Shown here: piece after piece, positions 15,028-23,554 of the stretch | Position numbering within the stretch: position 1 is the stretch's first letter | Layout of the letters: the number at the start of each line of letters is the position of its first letter | Source of the DNA: an uncultured bacterium | GTDB taxonomy: Bacteria; Actinomycetota; Coriobacteriia; Coriobacteriales; Coriobacteriaceae | Assembly: GCA_905215065.1 (NCBI GenBank) | Contig: CAJMOF010000002.1 | Coordinates: 1-64,000 of the forward strand | DNA: 64,000 nucleotides | Direction: 5' to 3' | Translations under genes and position numbers: made by a program | Notes under the pieces: generated by a model | The model's database searches: none | What the model saw: only the letters and a program-made list of their open reading frames with translations | Told to the model about the DNA's origin: nothing

Positions 15028-16824
15028 GTGTCTGAACAGGCAAATGTTGATTGTGCTGCTGGCTTTGGCGTGCGCTTGATCGGCTGTGCCGACGATGCGG
15101 TTTTGCCCATTGGCATGCACGACTATGCGGAGGCCCTTGGTTGCTGCATGCTGGTTGACAAGACCGTGTTTATTGCCGATGTGTTGGACTGCGACGCGTC
15201 CGTTGTGGTGTGCTGTCGACCCGAGGGTTTTGGCAAGAGCATGAACTTGTCGATGCTTAGGGCTTTTCTGGAGCGTCCAGCGGTCGGTCGCTCTGGTCAG
15301 CGTTTGTTTGCCGATGCTCAGATTTGGGATGCGAACGGCGGGCGCTATCGGGATGAGTATACTTGCTATCCGGTGATATCGCTGGACTTTTCTGGCGCTG
15401 CGAGGCGTGGCCCCGCTTTTGCCGGCGTCGTGCGCGATGCCCTTTCGGGCGAGTGCGCTCGCTTGTTGGCTCTCTTGGAGGCTCCGGATTTAGCTCGAGA
15501 TAAGGTGCGTCACATCGAACGTGTCGCGCGTGGGGTGGCGAGCGAGGACGAGGTCGCCTCGGTGCTCGGTGTGCTCATAGAACTGCTGGAGATTGCCTGC
15601 GATGAGCAGGTTGTATTGCTCGTTGATGGGTACGATGCGGCGTGGTCTCGCCGTGCGAGCGCGAGGGACGCTTCCGACGCCGATCCGGCAGAACTACTTG
15701 ACCGTGTGCTGTTTGACGCCATTGCCACTGCGCGCGATTCGTTGCGGCTGACGTGTCTGATGGGGGAGTGTCCCGGTCCTGCCGAAGCGGCGCTTTCTTC
15801 GCGCGGCTGCTCGTATTGTCTGACGACGCCGCTGTCGGCGTGGTGTGACCGATGTTTCGGTTTTTCGGATGCTGAGGTCGAGGCTCTTTTGAATCATGCT
15901 GGGCGCGAGGAATACCTGGATGATGCGCGTGACTGGCTCGAGGGGTATCGGTTTGGCAGGGCCTATTGCTCGAGTCCAGAGCGTGTGATCGGTTTTCTGG
16001 GCCGAGGCTGTACGGCGCCTGTGCGTGCCGATCTGTATGGATATGCCGATTGCCTGAGTAGGGTAGTTGCCGGGTGGAATCTCGACCGCCTTTCGGTCTT
16101 GTTTGATTTGCTCGAGGCCCATGGGTGCGCTGAGGTCCCGCTTTGTTTGGGCACTGCGGAGCCAGATGTCTCGCCTGACGATGGCATGTGGACAGCGCTG
16201 TATCTGTCCGGTTTTCTCACGACGGATATGACTGAGGAGCCAGAGCATGGCGATCGCCTCCGTGCTTTGCGATTGCCCAATAACGAGCTTCGCCAGGCCT
16301 TGCGTCTAGTGATTATTGAGTGGTTTGAGTGCGCTGCAGAAGACATTCGAGACGTCGATGCGTTTCGCGACGGGCTGTGCCATGGGAACGAGGATACCGT
16401 GAGGCGGACGCTAAGCCGCATCTTGGGAGATGCGGGAATCGGTGCGACCGACCCAGATGCTCCGCTGCCATATCACCTACTCTTGCAAGGACTCTGCTTT
16501 GGATTGCCGGGCTATGCCAATCCTGCTTCGAGGCGAAAGTGTGGCGCGGATCGCTGGGACATCCAGGTTTTTCCCACGGGCGCCGTGTTCGACATAGCCG
16601 ATACGATCGGTATGCTCGATGAACGTCCGCTGATAACGATCAACATGATGTATGACCCCGGTGTGGATGCGCTGGGCCTGGAATTGCTGGCCGTGCAGGC
16701 GCTGCTCGACATAGAGCGCGACGGCATCGACGAAATCCGTGTGCCGCGACCCGGCGTTGGTCGCATGCGCTGGGGGTTTGGGTTTGATGGACAGCATGTG
16801 GCTACGGTGTACCAGCGGCTTTAA
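15028..16824 (+). CDS. AAA-ATPase-like protein (AAA-ATPase_like/DUF1703 family) with decayed nuclease domain
   Basis: The 598-aa protein starts at the GTG at 15028 (GGGGGAA upstream); the longer frame from 14896 has no ribosome site. The family's P-loop is present as RPEGFGKS (64-71) followed by MNLSML, and a Walker B-like VVLLVDGYDAAW lies near 195. This family normally reads RPRRFGKSL and ends in a PD-(D/E)xK nuclease domain with an E-x-K. Here the matching C-terminal region (about 535-598; PLITINMMYD, then ALGLELLAVQALLDIE and GFGFDGQHVATVYQ) keeps the fold landmarks but lacks the acidic/lysine pair. The family is common in gut bacteria in many paralogues; its role is unknown. Confidence 0.75.
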   Translation: MSEQANVDCAAGFGVRLIGCADDAVLPIGMHDYAEALGCCMLVDKTVFIADVLDCDASVVVCCRPEGFGKSMNLSMLRAFLERPAVGRSGQRLFADAQIWDANGGRYRDEYTCYPVISLDFSGAARRGPAFAGVVRDALSGECARLLALLEAPDLARDKVRHIERVARGVASEDEVASVLGVLIELLEIACDEQVVLLVDGYDAAWSRRASARDASDADPAELLDRVLFDAIATARDSLRLTCLMGECPGPAEAALSSRGCSYCLTTPLSAWCDRCFGFSDAEVEALLNHAGREEYLDDARDWLEGYRFGRAYCSSPERVIGFLGRGCTAPVRADLYGYADCLSRVVAGWNLDRLSVLFDLLEAHGCAEVPLCLGTAEPDVSPDDGMWTALYLSGFLTTDMTEEPEHGDRLRALRLPNNELRQALRLVIIEWFECAAEDIRDVDAFRDGLCHGNEDTVRRTLSRILGDAGIGATDPDAPLPYHLLLQGLCFGLPGYANPASRRKCGADRWDIQVFPTGAVFDIADTIGMLDERPLITINMMYDPGVDALGLELLAVQALLDIERDGIDEIRVPRPGVGRMRWGFGFDGQHVATVYQRL

Positions 16825-16848
16825 GCGCTGAGGTGTTTCCGGCTTCCG

Positions 16849-17868
16849 TTACTCGGTGTCCTTCATGGGCGGCATGGGCTTCCAGTTGGGATCCTTAACG
16901 ATCTTGCGGGCGTCCTTCATGCCACGGCGCAGCGCCGGGATACCGGTCTTAAAGCACTTGTCAACGGCGGCCAGGCGAATGAATTCCTTGCAGAAGGTCG
17001 CGGCGTTGCCCAGACGGAACAGCACTGGGTGGTAGTCGCCGTAGATCTGCATGTAGCGAGCAAGGAAGCCTCGGTTGCGCATGATGTAGTAGCGGTTGGT
17101 GTCGCTCGTGGAGTTGAGCTGGCGCTTGCCGGCGATATCCCAGTTAGAGACGGCGCGGGCGCGCTTGAGTACCACGTCGGCAACAACGGCGGCGGGGAAG
17201 TGCTGGCTGGCCACGTAGCCATAGCAGGCATCGTCGCCGTAGATAAAGAAGCGCGCGTCGGGTAGGCCAATCTTGTCGACCACGCGGCGCGAGAACATGC
17301 CGCCCTCAAAGCACAGTTGGTTCATGGTGCGGTGGCCCTCGGGCCCCAAGTCCCACTTGGCGATGGGGTTAGGGATGCCGAGCGAAAGGATGAGCTGGTA
17401 CTGCCAAAAGAAAGCGCCGCCGTCAAAGTCCAGGCGCGAACCCTGGATGACATCGTAGCGGTCGGTCCACTTGGCAAGACGCTCGATGCCTTCGGGGATG
17501 ACGAGCACGTCGTCGTCCATCACCCAGAACCACTGGGCCCCCAGATCGTAGGCGCATTTAGTGCCAGCAGAGAAGCCACCTGCACCGCCGCCGTTTTCGA
17601 GCTGTGGTGCGTAGATGACGCGGTCGGTGCCGCCCTTCGCGTCGGGCTGTTCGATGTCGGCGCCCCACAGGTTGCCCAGGCGCTCGTTGAATGCGGTGCA
17701 CATGGCCTCGGTCTCACGCGAATTCTCGTTATCGACGATCACGATGCGCCAGGGCGCTGCCGTAAGCTCGGTCATGGAGTCGAACAAGTTGGCCAGGAGT
17801 TTCTGGCGCTTGTACGTAACGACGACAATGGCGAGCTTATCGATGGGAGCGGGAAGGGTTGAAGTCAT
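16849..17868 (-). CDS. GT2 glycosyltransferase, galactofuranosyl/rhamnosyltransferase-like (COG1216 type)
   Basis: The 339-aa protein starts at the ATG at 17868 (AAAGGATA upstream). The GT-A start LAIVVVTYKRQKLLANLF is at about 11-28, the nucleotide-sugar/metal motif is in WVMDDDVLV near 137, and an acceptor-side FFIYGDDACYGYVASQ lies near 205-220. The length and the central DDD resemble galactofuranosyl- and rhamnosyltransferases. Both donors can be made here: UDP-Galf via glf at 50132 and dTDP-rhamnose via rfb at 33276. No membrane span is seen, so it acts on a lipid-linked glycan at the inner leaflet. A perfect palindrome lies upstream at 17922-17939. Confidence 0.85.
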   Translation of the reverse strand: MTSTLPAPIDKLAIVVVTYKRQKLLANLFDSMTELTAAPWRIVIVDNENSRETEAMCTAFNERLGNLWGADIEQPDAKGGTDRVIYAPQLENGGGAGGFSAGTKCAYDLGAQWFWVMDDDVLVIPEGIERLAKWTDRYDVIQGSRLDFDGGAFFWQYQLILSLGIPNPIAKWDLGPEGHRTMNQLCFEGGMFSRRVVDKIGLPDARFFIYGDDACYGYVASQHFPAAVVADVVLKRARAVSNWDIAGKRQLNSTSDTNRYYIMRNRGFLARYMQIYGDYHPVLFRLGNAATFCKEFIRLAAVDKCFKTGIPALRRGMKDARKIVKDPNWKPMPPMKDTE

Positions 17869-17921
17869 GAACGAGAATATCCTTTCGCGTGGGCAGCGTA
17901 TCGGCCCTGCGGAATTAACAA

Positions 17922-17939
17922 CGTGTCCCATGGGACACG
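17922..17939. promoter_or_regulatory. Perfect 18-bp palindrome upstream of the GT2 gene
   Basis: CGTGTCCCATGGGACACG is fully self-complementary with no loop. It lies 54 bp ahead of the GT2 start at 17868 and 167 bp before the divergent membrane gene. The form suits a homodimeric regulator operator; the regulator is unknown. Confidence 0.5.
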
Positions 17940-18105
17940 ACTATTGTAAGCGTAGGCGGGCGCCCGCGGGTAATGTTCCGCTAATCACCAAGAACGTTTG
18001 CTACAAGCCTGGTTGACGTGTGGGCGTAGCGAGATTGCATGCGCGCATTGTGGTATTACATAGGTGCCGATTCCTGTGGACGCAATCTTTCTGTTTGGAT
18101 GACCC

Positions 18106-19446
18106 GTGAATAAAACTCGTTTAACCTCCTTTGCCGATAGCCTCCCCATCAAGGCCATGTTGCTGTTTTTGGTTCTTCAGGTCGCATTTGTCTTGAGCAA
18201 TACGGTGGCAAATTGTCTTCCGCGGTCCGTTATCGAGTCGCATGCGCAGGGTTCGGAGTCCTCGGCTCTGTTGTCTGACATGTATGTCTACGACCACCGT
18301 GTTGCAGCTGGTCCTGTTTGCTTTGATAACAATCGCTTTATCATTGAAGTCACACAGCAAAAGGACCAAGGTTCTCCGTTTAAGACGATGGCCGTTGCCG
18401 AGATTTATGACGTTACGAAAGCCGGCGGGATTACGCATCAGCAGTACTACCGGTATTGGCATGGATGGCAGCTCCTTACGAATGTCTGCCTGTTTATTGG
18501 CGATATCGATGTTGTCATGGTGCCCGCAGCTGCTCTGGCGATTGCCGGCTCCGCTTGCGCTTACGTTGCCTTGCGGAAGCGGTTTTCAAAGCCATTGACG
18601 TTGGGTTTCCTTGCAATCCTGTTGTTCTCGACCAATCTGTTTTTCAATGTTATCGGCGATCTACTGCTGTGCATCTCGTTCTTTGTGGCGCTCATCATGA
18701 TGTCTTGCATGAGCCTTCGTTTGGAATCGGCTCCGAACGCACGGGCTTTTACAAGCCGCCTCGTCCTTTGGTCGATAGCGACGGGCGCCGTGTTTTCGTT
18801 TCTTGACTTTTTAACGATTCCTGCCGCAGTTGTCGCCCTGCATTGCTTTCTCGCCTTCATTGCGCTCCCCGAGGGTGAGCGCCCCAAGCGCTGCGTCGTC
18901 ACGATGATGCAGGCGCTCTTTGGGTTTGGGCTTTCGTTTGTGTTTACCTGGGCGATGAAATGGGTTGTCGCGGCATTTGTACTGGGTTGGAACGAGGTCT
19001 TTTCGAACGTTCTGGGCGAGATGGGCCTTTGGTCTGCGCATGGGGCTTCGTCACTGTTGCCCCAAGCTGACTGGCCTCAGATTTTGAAGGAGTTTTATTG
19101 CATGAGCCCGCAGCTGTTCGCCATTTGCTCAACTGCTGGTTATGCGATGATCTCGAACGTCGTTTGTCTTGTTTCGTTTGCTGCCGTATTGGTGATCTGG
19201 ATTGCCGTATTCGTATGCTCAATACGGGGTGGCGCGCAAGACGGTCGCCGTCATAAGGTATTGATCCAGTCGCTGCTCATGGTACTGCCTCTGGTGGTTG
19301 TTCTGGGTTATTTCGTTGTTATGCATGACCATGCGATCGTTCATATTCCGGTATTTGGCTGCAAGAACTGGGCGATTGTCTTTGCGATTCTATTTGCTTC
19401 GGGTGTAAGTGCACTTCGTGGCTTGCGGAGTCGGAAGGCCGCCTAG
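18106..19446 (+). CDS. Multi-spanning membrane protein, unknown function
   Basis: The 446-aa protein starts at a GTG (18106) with a weak GGATGA site. One N-terminal membrane span (about 17-38) is followed by an extracytoplasmic segment of about 90 residues containing YYRYWHGWQ. Then come about eight further hydrophobic spans. This layout, with a large first loop, resembles GT-C-type polyprenyl-phosphate-sugar glycosyltransferases or polymerases, but I see no diagnostic motif. Its stop overlaps the stop of the convergent acyltransferase gene by 4 bp. Neighbouring glycosyltransferases suggest a surface-glycan role. Confidence 0.65.
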   Translation: MNKTRLTSFADSLPIKAMLLFLVLQVAFVLSNTVANCLPRSVIESHAQGSESSALLSDMYVYDHRVAAGPVCFDNNRFIIEVTQQKDQGSPFKTMAVAEIYDVTKAGGITHQQYYRYWHGWQLLTNVCLFIGDIDVVMVPAAALAIAGSACAYVALRKRFSKPLTLGFLAILLFSTNLFFNVIGDLLLCISFFVALIMMSCMSLRLESAPNARAFTSRLVLWSIATGAVFSFLDFLTIPAAVVALHCFLAFIALPEGERPKRCVVTMMQALFGFGLSFVFTWAMKWVVAAFVLGWNEVFSNVLGEMGLWSAHGASSLLPQADWPQILKEFYCMSPQLFAICSTAGYAMISNVVCLVSFAAVLVIWIAVFVCSIRGGAQDGRRHKVLIQSLLMVLPLVVVLGYFVVMHDHAIVHIPVFGCKNWAIVFAILFASGVSALRGLRSRKAA

Positions 19447-20588
19447 CTGCTCATGCGGGCCTTGATGGCCTCGACTACGGCTCTGCGTACGATATCCATG
19501 AGGAGCAGGGCAAGCGCGAGGCAAAGGCTCATAAGGATTCCGAGCAAAATGGCGCCGGCTGGATGAGGCTCTCCCGTTTGGATGCCTGTCGCCATGGTGT
19601 AGATTGCTTTGTCAAAGATGGGTCGCCAGACATTGCAGGTAAACGACTGTACGGCGTAGAAAGCGAGCGTTCCTGCGGCGAGGGACATGATTGTCTTGTC
19701 TGCAGCTGAGACTTCGTGGCGCGGCTGATGGAGCGCTGCGGCGGCAACGGATGCGGCGGCCAAGATAAAGGATATGACGGAAGTGGACTTGTAGGAGAGC
19801 TTCCAGAGCGCGTCGTATTGGCTGTTTGCCGATAGCAGAAGCTCGAGCGCGATGGTGACGGCAACGAGTCCGATGAGTGCGATCTTGGATTTTTGAGCGC
19901 CGGATGCGTTGCCGTGGCATTCGAGGACAAAGCGCATTTCTCCGGCTGCAATAAACGCGACCAGGTAAGTAACGGCGCTCATGAGCTTGCGCCACAAAAC
20001 GATGCCGGCCGCTTTGTTTGCCGTCGCCGCGATGTAGCAGTTGATTCCAAATGTTGTGAGCACGAGGAGTGCTACGACAAACGGGGCCCTTATGCTGCCG
20101 ATTTGCTGTCGTAACAACGCAATAACCGGGACGAGTAATACAGATGCCGCGTAGACCCAGATAAACTCGATGCCCAGCGTAAGCCAGCCAATCTCGTGCA
20201 GTGAGATTTCGGGCAGGGGATAGACGTACATCGAGACAAACAGACAAGCTGCGCAATAAAAGAGCGTGGGCAAGACGATCTTCTTGAGGCGCTCAAGTGA
20301 TTTGAGCGTGAGGCCCCGCGCGGACGAACCGTTTTGGAGGGCGCGTGCCGCCGAGGGAATAAGGAAGTACCCCGAGATCGTAAAGAAGACCTCGTTGGCC
20401 CAGCAGCCCAGCAGGTTGATGAAGCCGAGCGCTCCGGAGCAAGGGAAGGCAGCGAGCGGCGCATATTCCGGTAGACCGGTGCATACGGCCTGGAAGGTCC
20501 ACTGAAACGTGTGGAATACCGCGATGCCAGCGACCGCGACCAAGCGAAGCGCTTCGATGGAGGTATTTCTGCTTGCTTTTCTGCCCAT
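19443..20588 (-). CDS. Acyltransferase family 3 membrane protein (O-acetyltransferase)
   Basis: The 381-aa protein starts at the ATG at 20588 (a TTG at 20624 is an alternative and would overlap the upstream gene). The N-terminus RNTSIEALRLVAVAGIAVFHTF carries the conserved R and catalytic-type H of acyltransferase 3 (landmarks EALRLVAV and FHTF). VFFTISGYFL follows near 80. About ten membrane spans are predicted by eye. Such enzymes acetylate or otherwise acylate sugars of surface polysaccharides. It starts 5 bp past the stop of the GT2 gene at 20593, so they form an operon. Confidence 0.85.
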   Translation of the reverse strand: MGRKASRNTSIEALRLVAVAGIAVFHTFQWTFQAVCTGLPEYAPLAAFPCSGALGFINLLGCWANEVFFTISGYFLIPSAARALQNGSSARGLTLKSLERLKKIVLPTLFYCAACLFVSMYVYPLPEISLHEIGWLTLGIEFIWVYAASVLLVPVIALLRQQIGSIRAPFVVALLVLTTFGINCYIAATANKAAGIVLWRKLMSAVTYLVAFIAAGEMRFVLECHGNASGAQKSKIALIGLVAVTIALELLLSANSQYDALWKLSYKSTSVISFILAAASVAAAALHQPRHEVSAADKTIMSLAAGTLAFYAVQSFTCNVWRPIFDKAIYTMATGIQTGEPHPAGAILLGILMSLCLALALLLMDIVRRAVVEAIKARMSS

Positions 20589-20592
20589 CAGA

Positions 20593-21693
20593 CTATTTTC
20601 CAGCGCGCGCGTTGTATGAACCAAAGTGCGATGTGATCATTTTTAGAGTCTGCTTGGGACCTTTGTTCCATACGTTATACAGGCCTTCGCTCGCGAGGTC
20701 CTTGGCGTATGCGCAGTAGCTGATTTTAGGGTTGGCGATGCCCATATACTCGGCATAGAGCTTTTTGGCCGCGGGGGTAACGCGAGGATTGGCGAATACC
20801 AGCTCTTGTGGCATGCGTTCGAACATCTTGTGGATGGCCTGCTCGATCTCGGGGTGCCCCTCAATTCCGGTGTGCTCAATCATGATGCCCATATAGGTGA
20901 AGCCGCGTGTGATTTGCGGTGTCCAGACGGCGGAGTCGGTGACGTTGAGACGCTCAAGAATATCGACCATATCGTTCCAGCGATTAAACGGCATCAAGGG
21001 GTCACGCTTGGCAAGAGCGGCGGCCTTCTCGGGCGTTTCTTCGCGGTAGCAGTAATACGGCTTGGGCCAGTAAGCGATGGCCTTTGCCTGGCAGAGCGTT
21101 TCGACGAGGAATGGATTATCGGCCCAGCCTGCACCAGGGATTTCCTTAAACCAGATATTGTTTTGCATCAGGAAGTCGCGACGATAGATTGCCGACCAAA
21201 TGGACGGATGGTGGGCCAGCAGGTGTGGAGCGTCGTGAATGGTGAATGGTTGCCGAGGCGGTTTAATGCGACCGCGATATGCGCAATGTAGTTTGACCTC
21301 TTGGGGGGTATCGGGGTTGCGAATGATCCAATACGGGGTCTCAATAATATCGAGTTTGTTCGGATCGCTAAATTTGCGCTCGGCAAAGGAAAGCATGTCG
21401 GAGTACATTCCATGCTCAATCCAGTCATCGGGCTCGAGGATGGCAATCCAGTCGCCCTTTGCCTCGCGAATGCCCAGATTGCAGGTTGCGCCGTAACCCT
21501 GGTTTGCTTTATCGATCACTCGGACGCGTGAGTCGCGCGCAGCGAAATCTTGCATAATGGCGAGCGAGTTGTCGGTAGATCCGTCGTTGATGGCGAGGAT
21601 TTCCAGCTCAATTTTCTTTTCGTTTAATAGACTGCCTAGGGCTTGAGAAAGATACGGCTCGGCATTGTAAGTAGGCACGATTACGGTCAGCAT
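20593..21693 (-). CDS. GT2 glycosyltransferase
   Basis: The 366-aa protein has the GT2 opening MLTVIVPTYNAEPYLSQAL, INDGSTDNS near 37 and the metal-binding region ILEPDDWIEHGM near 88. ANQGYGATCNLGI is the usual donor-site loop. The C-terminal third is helical with no clear membrane span. It is co-transcribed with the downstream acyltransferase. Sugar specificity cannot be read from sequence. Confidence 0.88.
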   Translation of the reverse strand: MLTVIVPTYNAEPYLSQALGSLLNEKKIELEILAINDGSTDNSLAIMQDFAARDSRVRVIDKANQGYGATCNLGIREAKGDWIAILEPDDWIEHGMYSDMLSFAERKFSDPNKLDIIETPYWIIRNPDTPQEVKLHCAYRGRIKPPRQPFTIHDAPHLLAHHPSIWSAIYRRDFLMQNNIWFKEIPGAGWADNPFLVETLCQAKAIAYWPKPYYCYREETPEKAAALAKRDPLMPFNRWNDMVDILERLNVTDSAVWTPQITRGFTYMGIMIEHTGIEGHPEIEQAIHKMFERMPQELVFANPRVTPAAKKLYAEYMGIANPKISYCAYAKDLASEGLYNVWNKGPKQTLKMITSHFGSYNARAGK

Positions 21694-21740
21694 TCAAACA
21701 CTTTCTCTAGGCGACTTGGAAGAATTATACCCTATTGCAA

Positions 21741-21822
21741 AGCAACGATTTTGGTTGCATATGCTCTGAAGAAACTAAAACCGTTGCAAATGAACGAAAG
21801 CAACTAAATTAGTTGCTATAAT
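21741..21822 (+). promoter_or_regulatory. satD promoter with two palindromic operators
   Basis: AGCAACTAA (21799-21807) and TTAGTTGCT (21809-21817) form a perfect 9-bp palindrome directly abutting and sharing a T with a TATAAT box at 21817-21822. A second, imperfect copy, AGCAAC then GGTTGCA, is at 21741-21759, 58 bp upstream. No good -35 is seen, so the palindrome may be a repressor site over the promoter. Confidence 0.55.
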
Positions 21823-21844
21823 CGCCATGAGGAAAGGAAGCCTG

Positions 21845-22663
21845 ATGAACAATAGCTATTCGGCTCTCATGGTCGACATGAGGCATTCGAGATGTCTTTC
21901 GGACAATAGAAGGCAAAGCGCGCAGGAGGATCTTGCAAACGCAATGGAATGCACAAACGAGCTGTTCAAAACTGAGCTCGAAATGCCGCTAATGTTTAGT
22001 GCGGGCGATGAATTGCAGGGCCTTTTCCGTAGTACGGCTGGCGCATTCTTGGCATACAGATTTATTAAGATACTCGTCCAGACGGTTGATCTTAGGGGCG
22101 GTATTGGAGTGGGAGAATGGAAAACTCGGATGCAGTCCGCATTGTCGACGGAACAAGACGGGTCAGCATACCATCGTGCGCGTAGAGCAATTGCTGAGTC
22201 TGAAAAGGATAAGTACAGCGATTTAAAGATCATTGATGTTTCGGGCGTTTCGCGCGAGAAGGAACTGTGCGCGGCGGGTTGTCTAGAAATAATTGATCGC
22301 AGAAACGAGTCGCAGCGTAATTACTGTGAGGTTGTTGAATTACTGCGACCGCTTATGCTGCATGATGACAGAGACGCGACTTTGAGCAAAAGGTATGCTG
22401 AACTAATCGAGGCGCGTATAGGCAAAAAGTACGGCGCTAAAAGCAATCCGAGCGATTGCGCGCCAGTGGCGTTGGGCAGCTCGCTCAACCTCAACGTAGA
22501 TAGCATCAGGGCTAGCCATGTAGGGCTTGCGGGACAAATGGGTGTTGCGATGGGGAAGACGAGGCAGGGGCTCGAGAAAAGCCTTAGACTCGCGAATGTT
22601 GTAAGAGAAAGAGAGCTGGCTGCTTTCGCCGTTCATTTCCTTAATGAGCTGGAGATGTCATGA
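21845..22663 (+). CDS. SatD family protein
   Basis: The 272-aa protein starts at the ATG at 21845 (GGAAAGGA upstream; an ATG at 21827 is less likely). It resembles the SatD family: an N-terminal SYSALMVDMRHSR stretch with DMRxS, FSAGDELQGLF near 58, GGIGVGEW near 86 and SAYHRARRAI near 105. These features recall nucleotide-cyclase-like folds. The C-terminal 80 residues look like a helix-turn-helix (TRQGLEKSLRLANVV). It is coupled by ATGA overlap to a DUF3307 membrane protein, the usual SatD partner. The function of the pair is not established. Confidence 0.8.
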   Translation: MNNSYSALMVDMRHSRCLSDNRRQSAQEDLANAMECTNELFKTELEMPLMFSAGDELQGLFRSTAGAFLAYRFIKILVQTVDLRGGIGVGEWKTRMQSALSTEQDGSAYHRARRAIAESEKDKYSDLKIIDVSGVSREKELCAAGCLEIIDRRNESQRNYCEVVELLRPLMLHDDRDATLSKRYAELIEARIGKKYGAKSNPSDCAPVALGSSLNLNVDSIRASHVGLAGQMGVAMGKTRQGLEKSLRLANVVRERELAAFAVHFLNELEMS

Positions 22664-23406
22664 GGGTATTCGGGTGTTTCCTTCTGTTTCATATGCTGTT
22701 CGACTTTTATTTTCAGTCGAATAAGATGGCAGGCGAGAAGGAATACAGCAGAATTGCCCTTGCCATGCATTGCTTAGTTTACTCGGTCGGCGCCGCAGCA
22801 ACAGTAGCTCTTCTGTTTGAGGCGAGTGCAACCGCCATTGCTGCGTCCTTTACAGTATTTGCCCTTTCACATTGGATTATCGATGGCAGCCTGAGAAGAG
22901 CGTTTGCAGGACTTGACCTTTCGCCGGTCGGTAGTTTTCTGGCCGATCAAGTGCTGCACATTATAATTCTGCTCATATTGAGCGTTCTATGTTGCCATTT
23001 GTGGGCCATGCGGCCAATTGCTTTGAATCTCTTGGGCGCCCGTGGAGCGGAGCTCTCTTGGATTTCGACACTGTGTTTTTGTGGACGCCCTTGTAGCATT
23101 GTTATTGCAAAGGTGCTCCAATTTCTTCGAAACCCGGGTGTTGAGCAGTCGGCGGATACGACAACCGCACATTCAGGCAAGTGGATTGGAATATTTGAAA
23201 GGCTGATTGTCGCGGCGCTTTCTCTGTTGAACCAATATTCGGCTATAGCATTTATTTTTACTGCAAAAAGTATCGCGCGTTTTAAACAGCTAGAAAGTGA
23301 CAAGGATTTTGCTGAGGTGTATTTGCTGGGTTCATTGGCAAGCGTGTTTCTAGCAATGGCTTCTGCGATCTTATTTATGTACCTGTTTAACAGTGCTGGT
23401 TGCTGA
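22660..23406 (+). CDS. DUF3307 membrane protein
   Basis: This 248-aa protein has about six membrane spans. The N-terminus FLLFHMLFDFYFQSNKMA has the family's histidine and D-F-x-x-Q pattern, and FALSHWIIDGSLR near 68 is the second conserved H...D site. FLADQVLHIIIL near 88 is the third H/D motif. The repeated His/Asp pairs near membranes suggest metal binding. It overlaps satD by 4 bp. Confidence 0.85.
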   Translation: MRVFGCFLLFHMLFDFYFQSNKMAGEKEYSRIALAMHCLVYSVGAAATVALLFEASATAIAASFTVFALSHWIIDGSLRRAFAGLDLSPVGSFLADQVLHIIILLILSVLCCHLWAMRPIALNLLGARGAELSWISTLCFCGRPCSIVIAKVLQFLRNPGVEQSADTTTAHSGKWIGIFERLIVAALSLLNQYSAIAFIFTAKSIARFKQLESDKDFAEVYLLGSLASVFLAMASAILFMYLFNSAGC

Positions 23407-23554
23407 TGTTAATAAGGGCCCGGATAGGCATCGACTTGAGAGGTGGGCTACTTTCGATTGACGATCATCTCTTTATCCTAGGTGCATTTAGATTTGCATA
23501 ATATGTTTGCCTGTATAAATTAAGTCTATTGAATGGGTTTTTAAGGAGTTGAAA

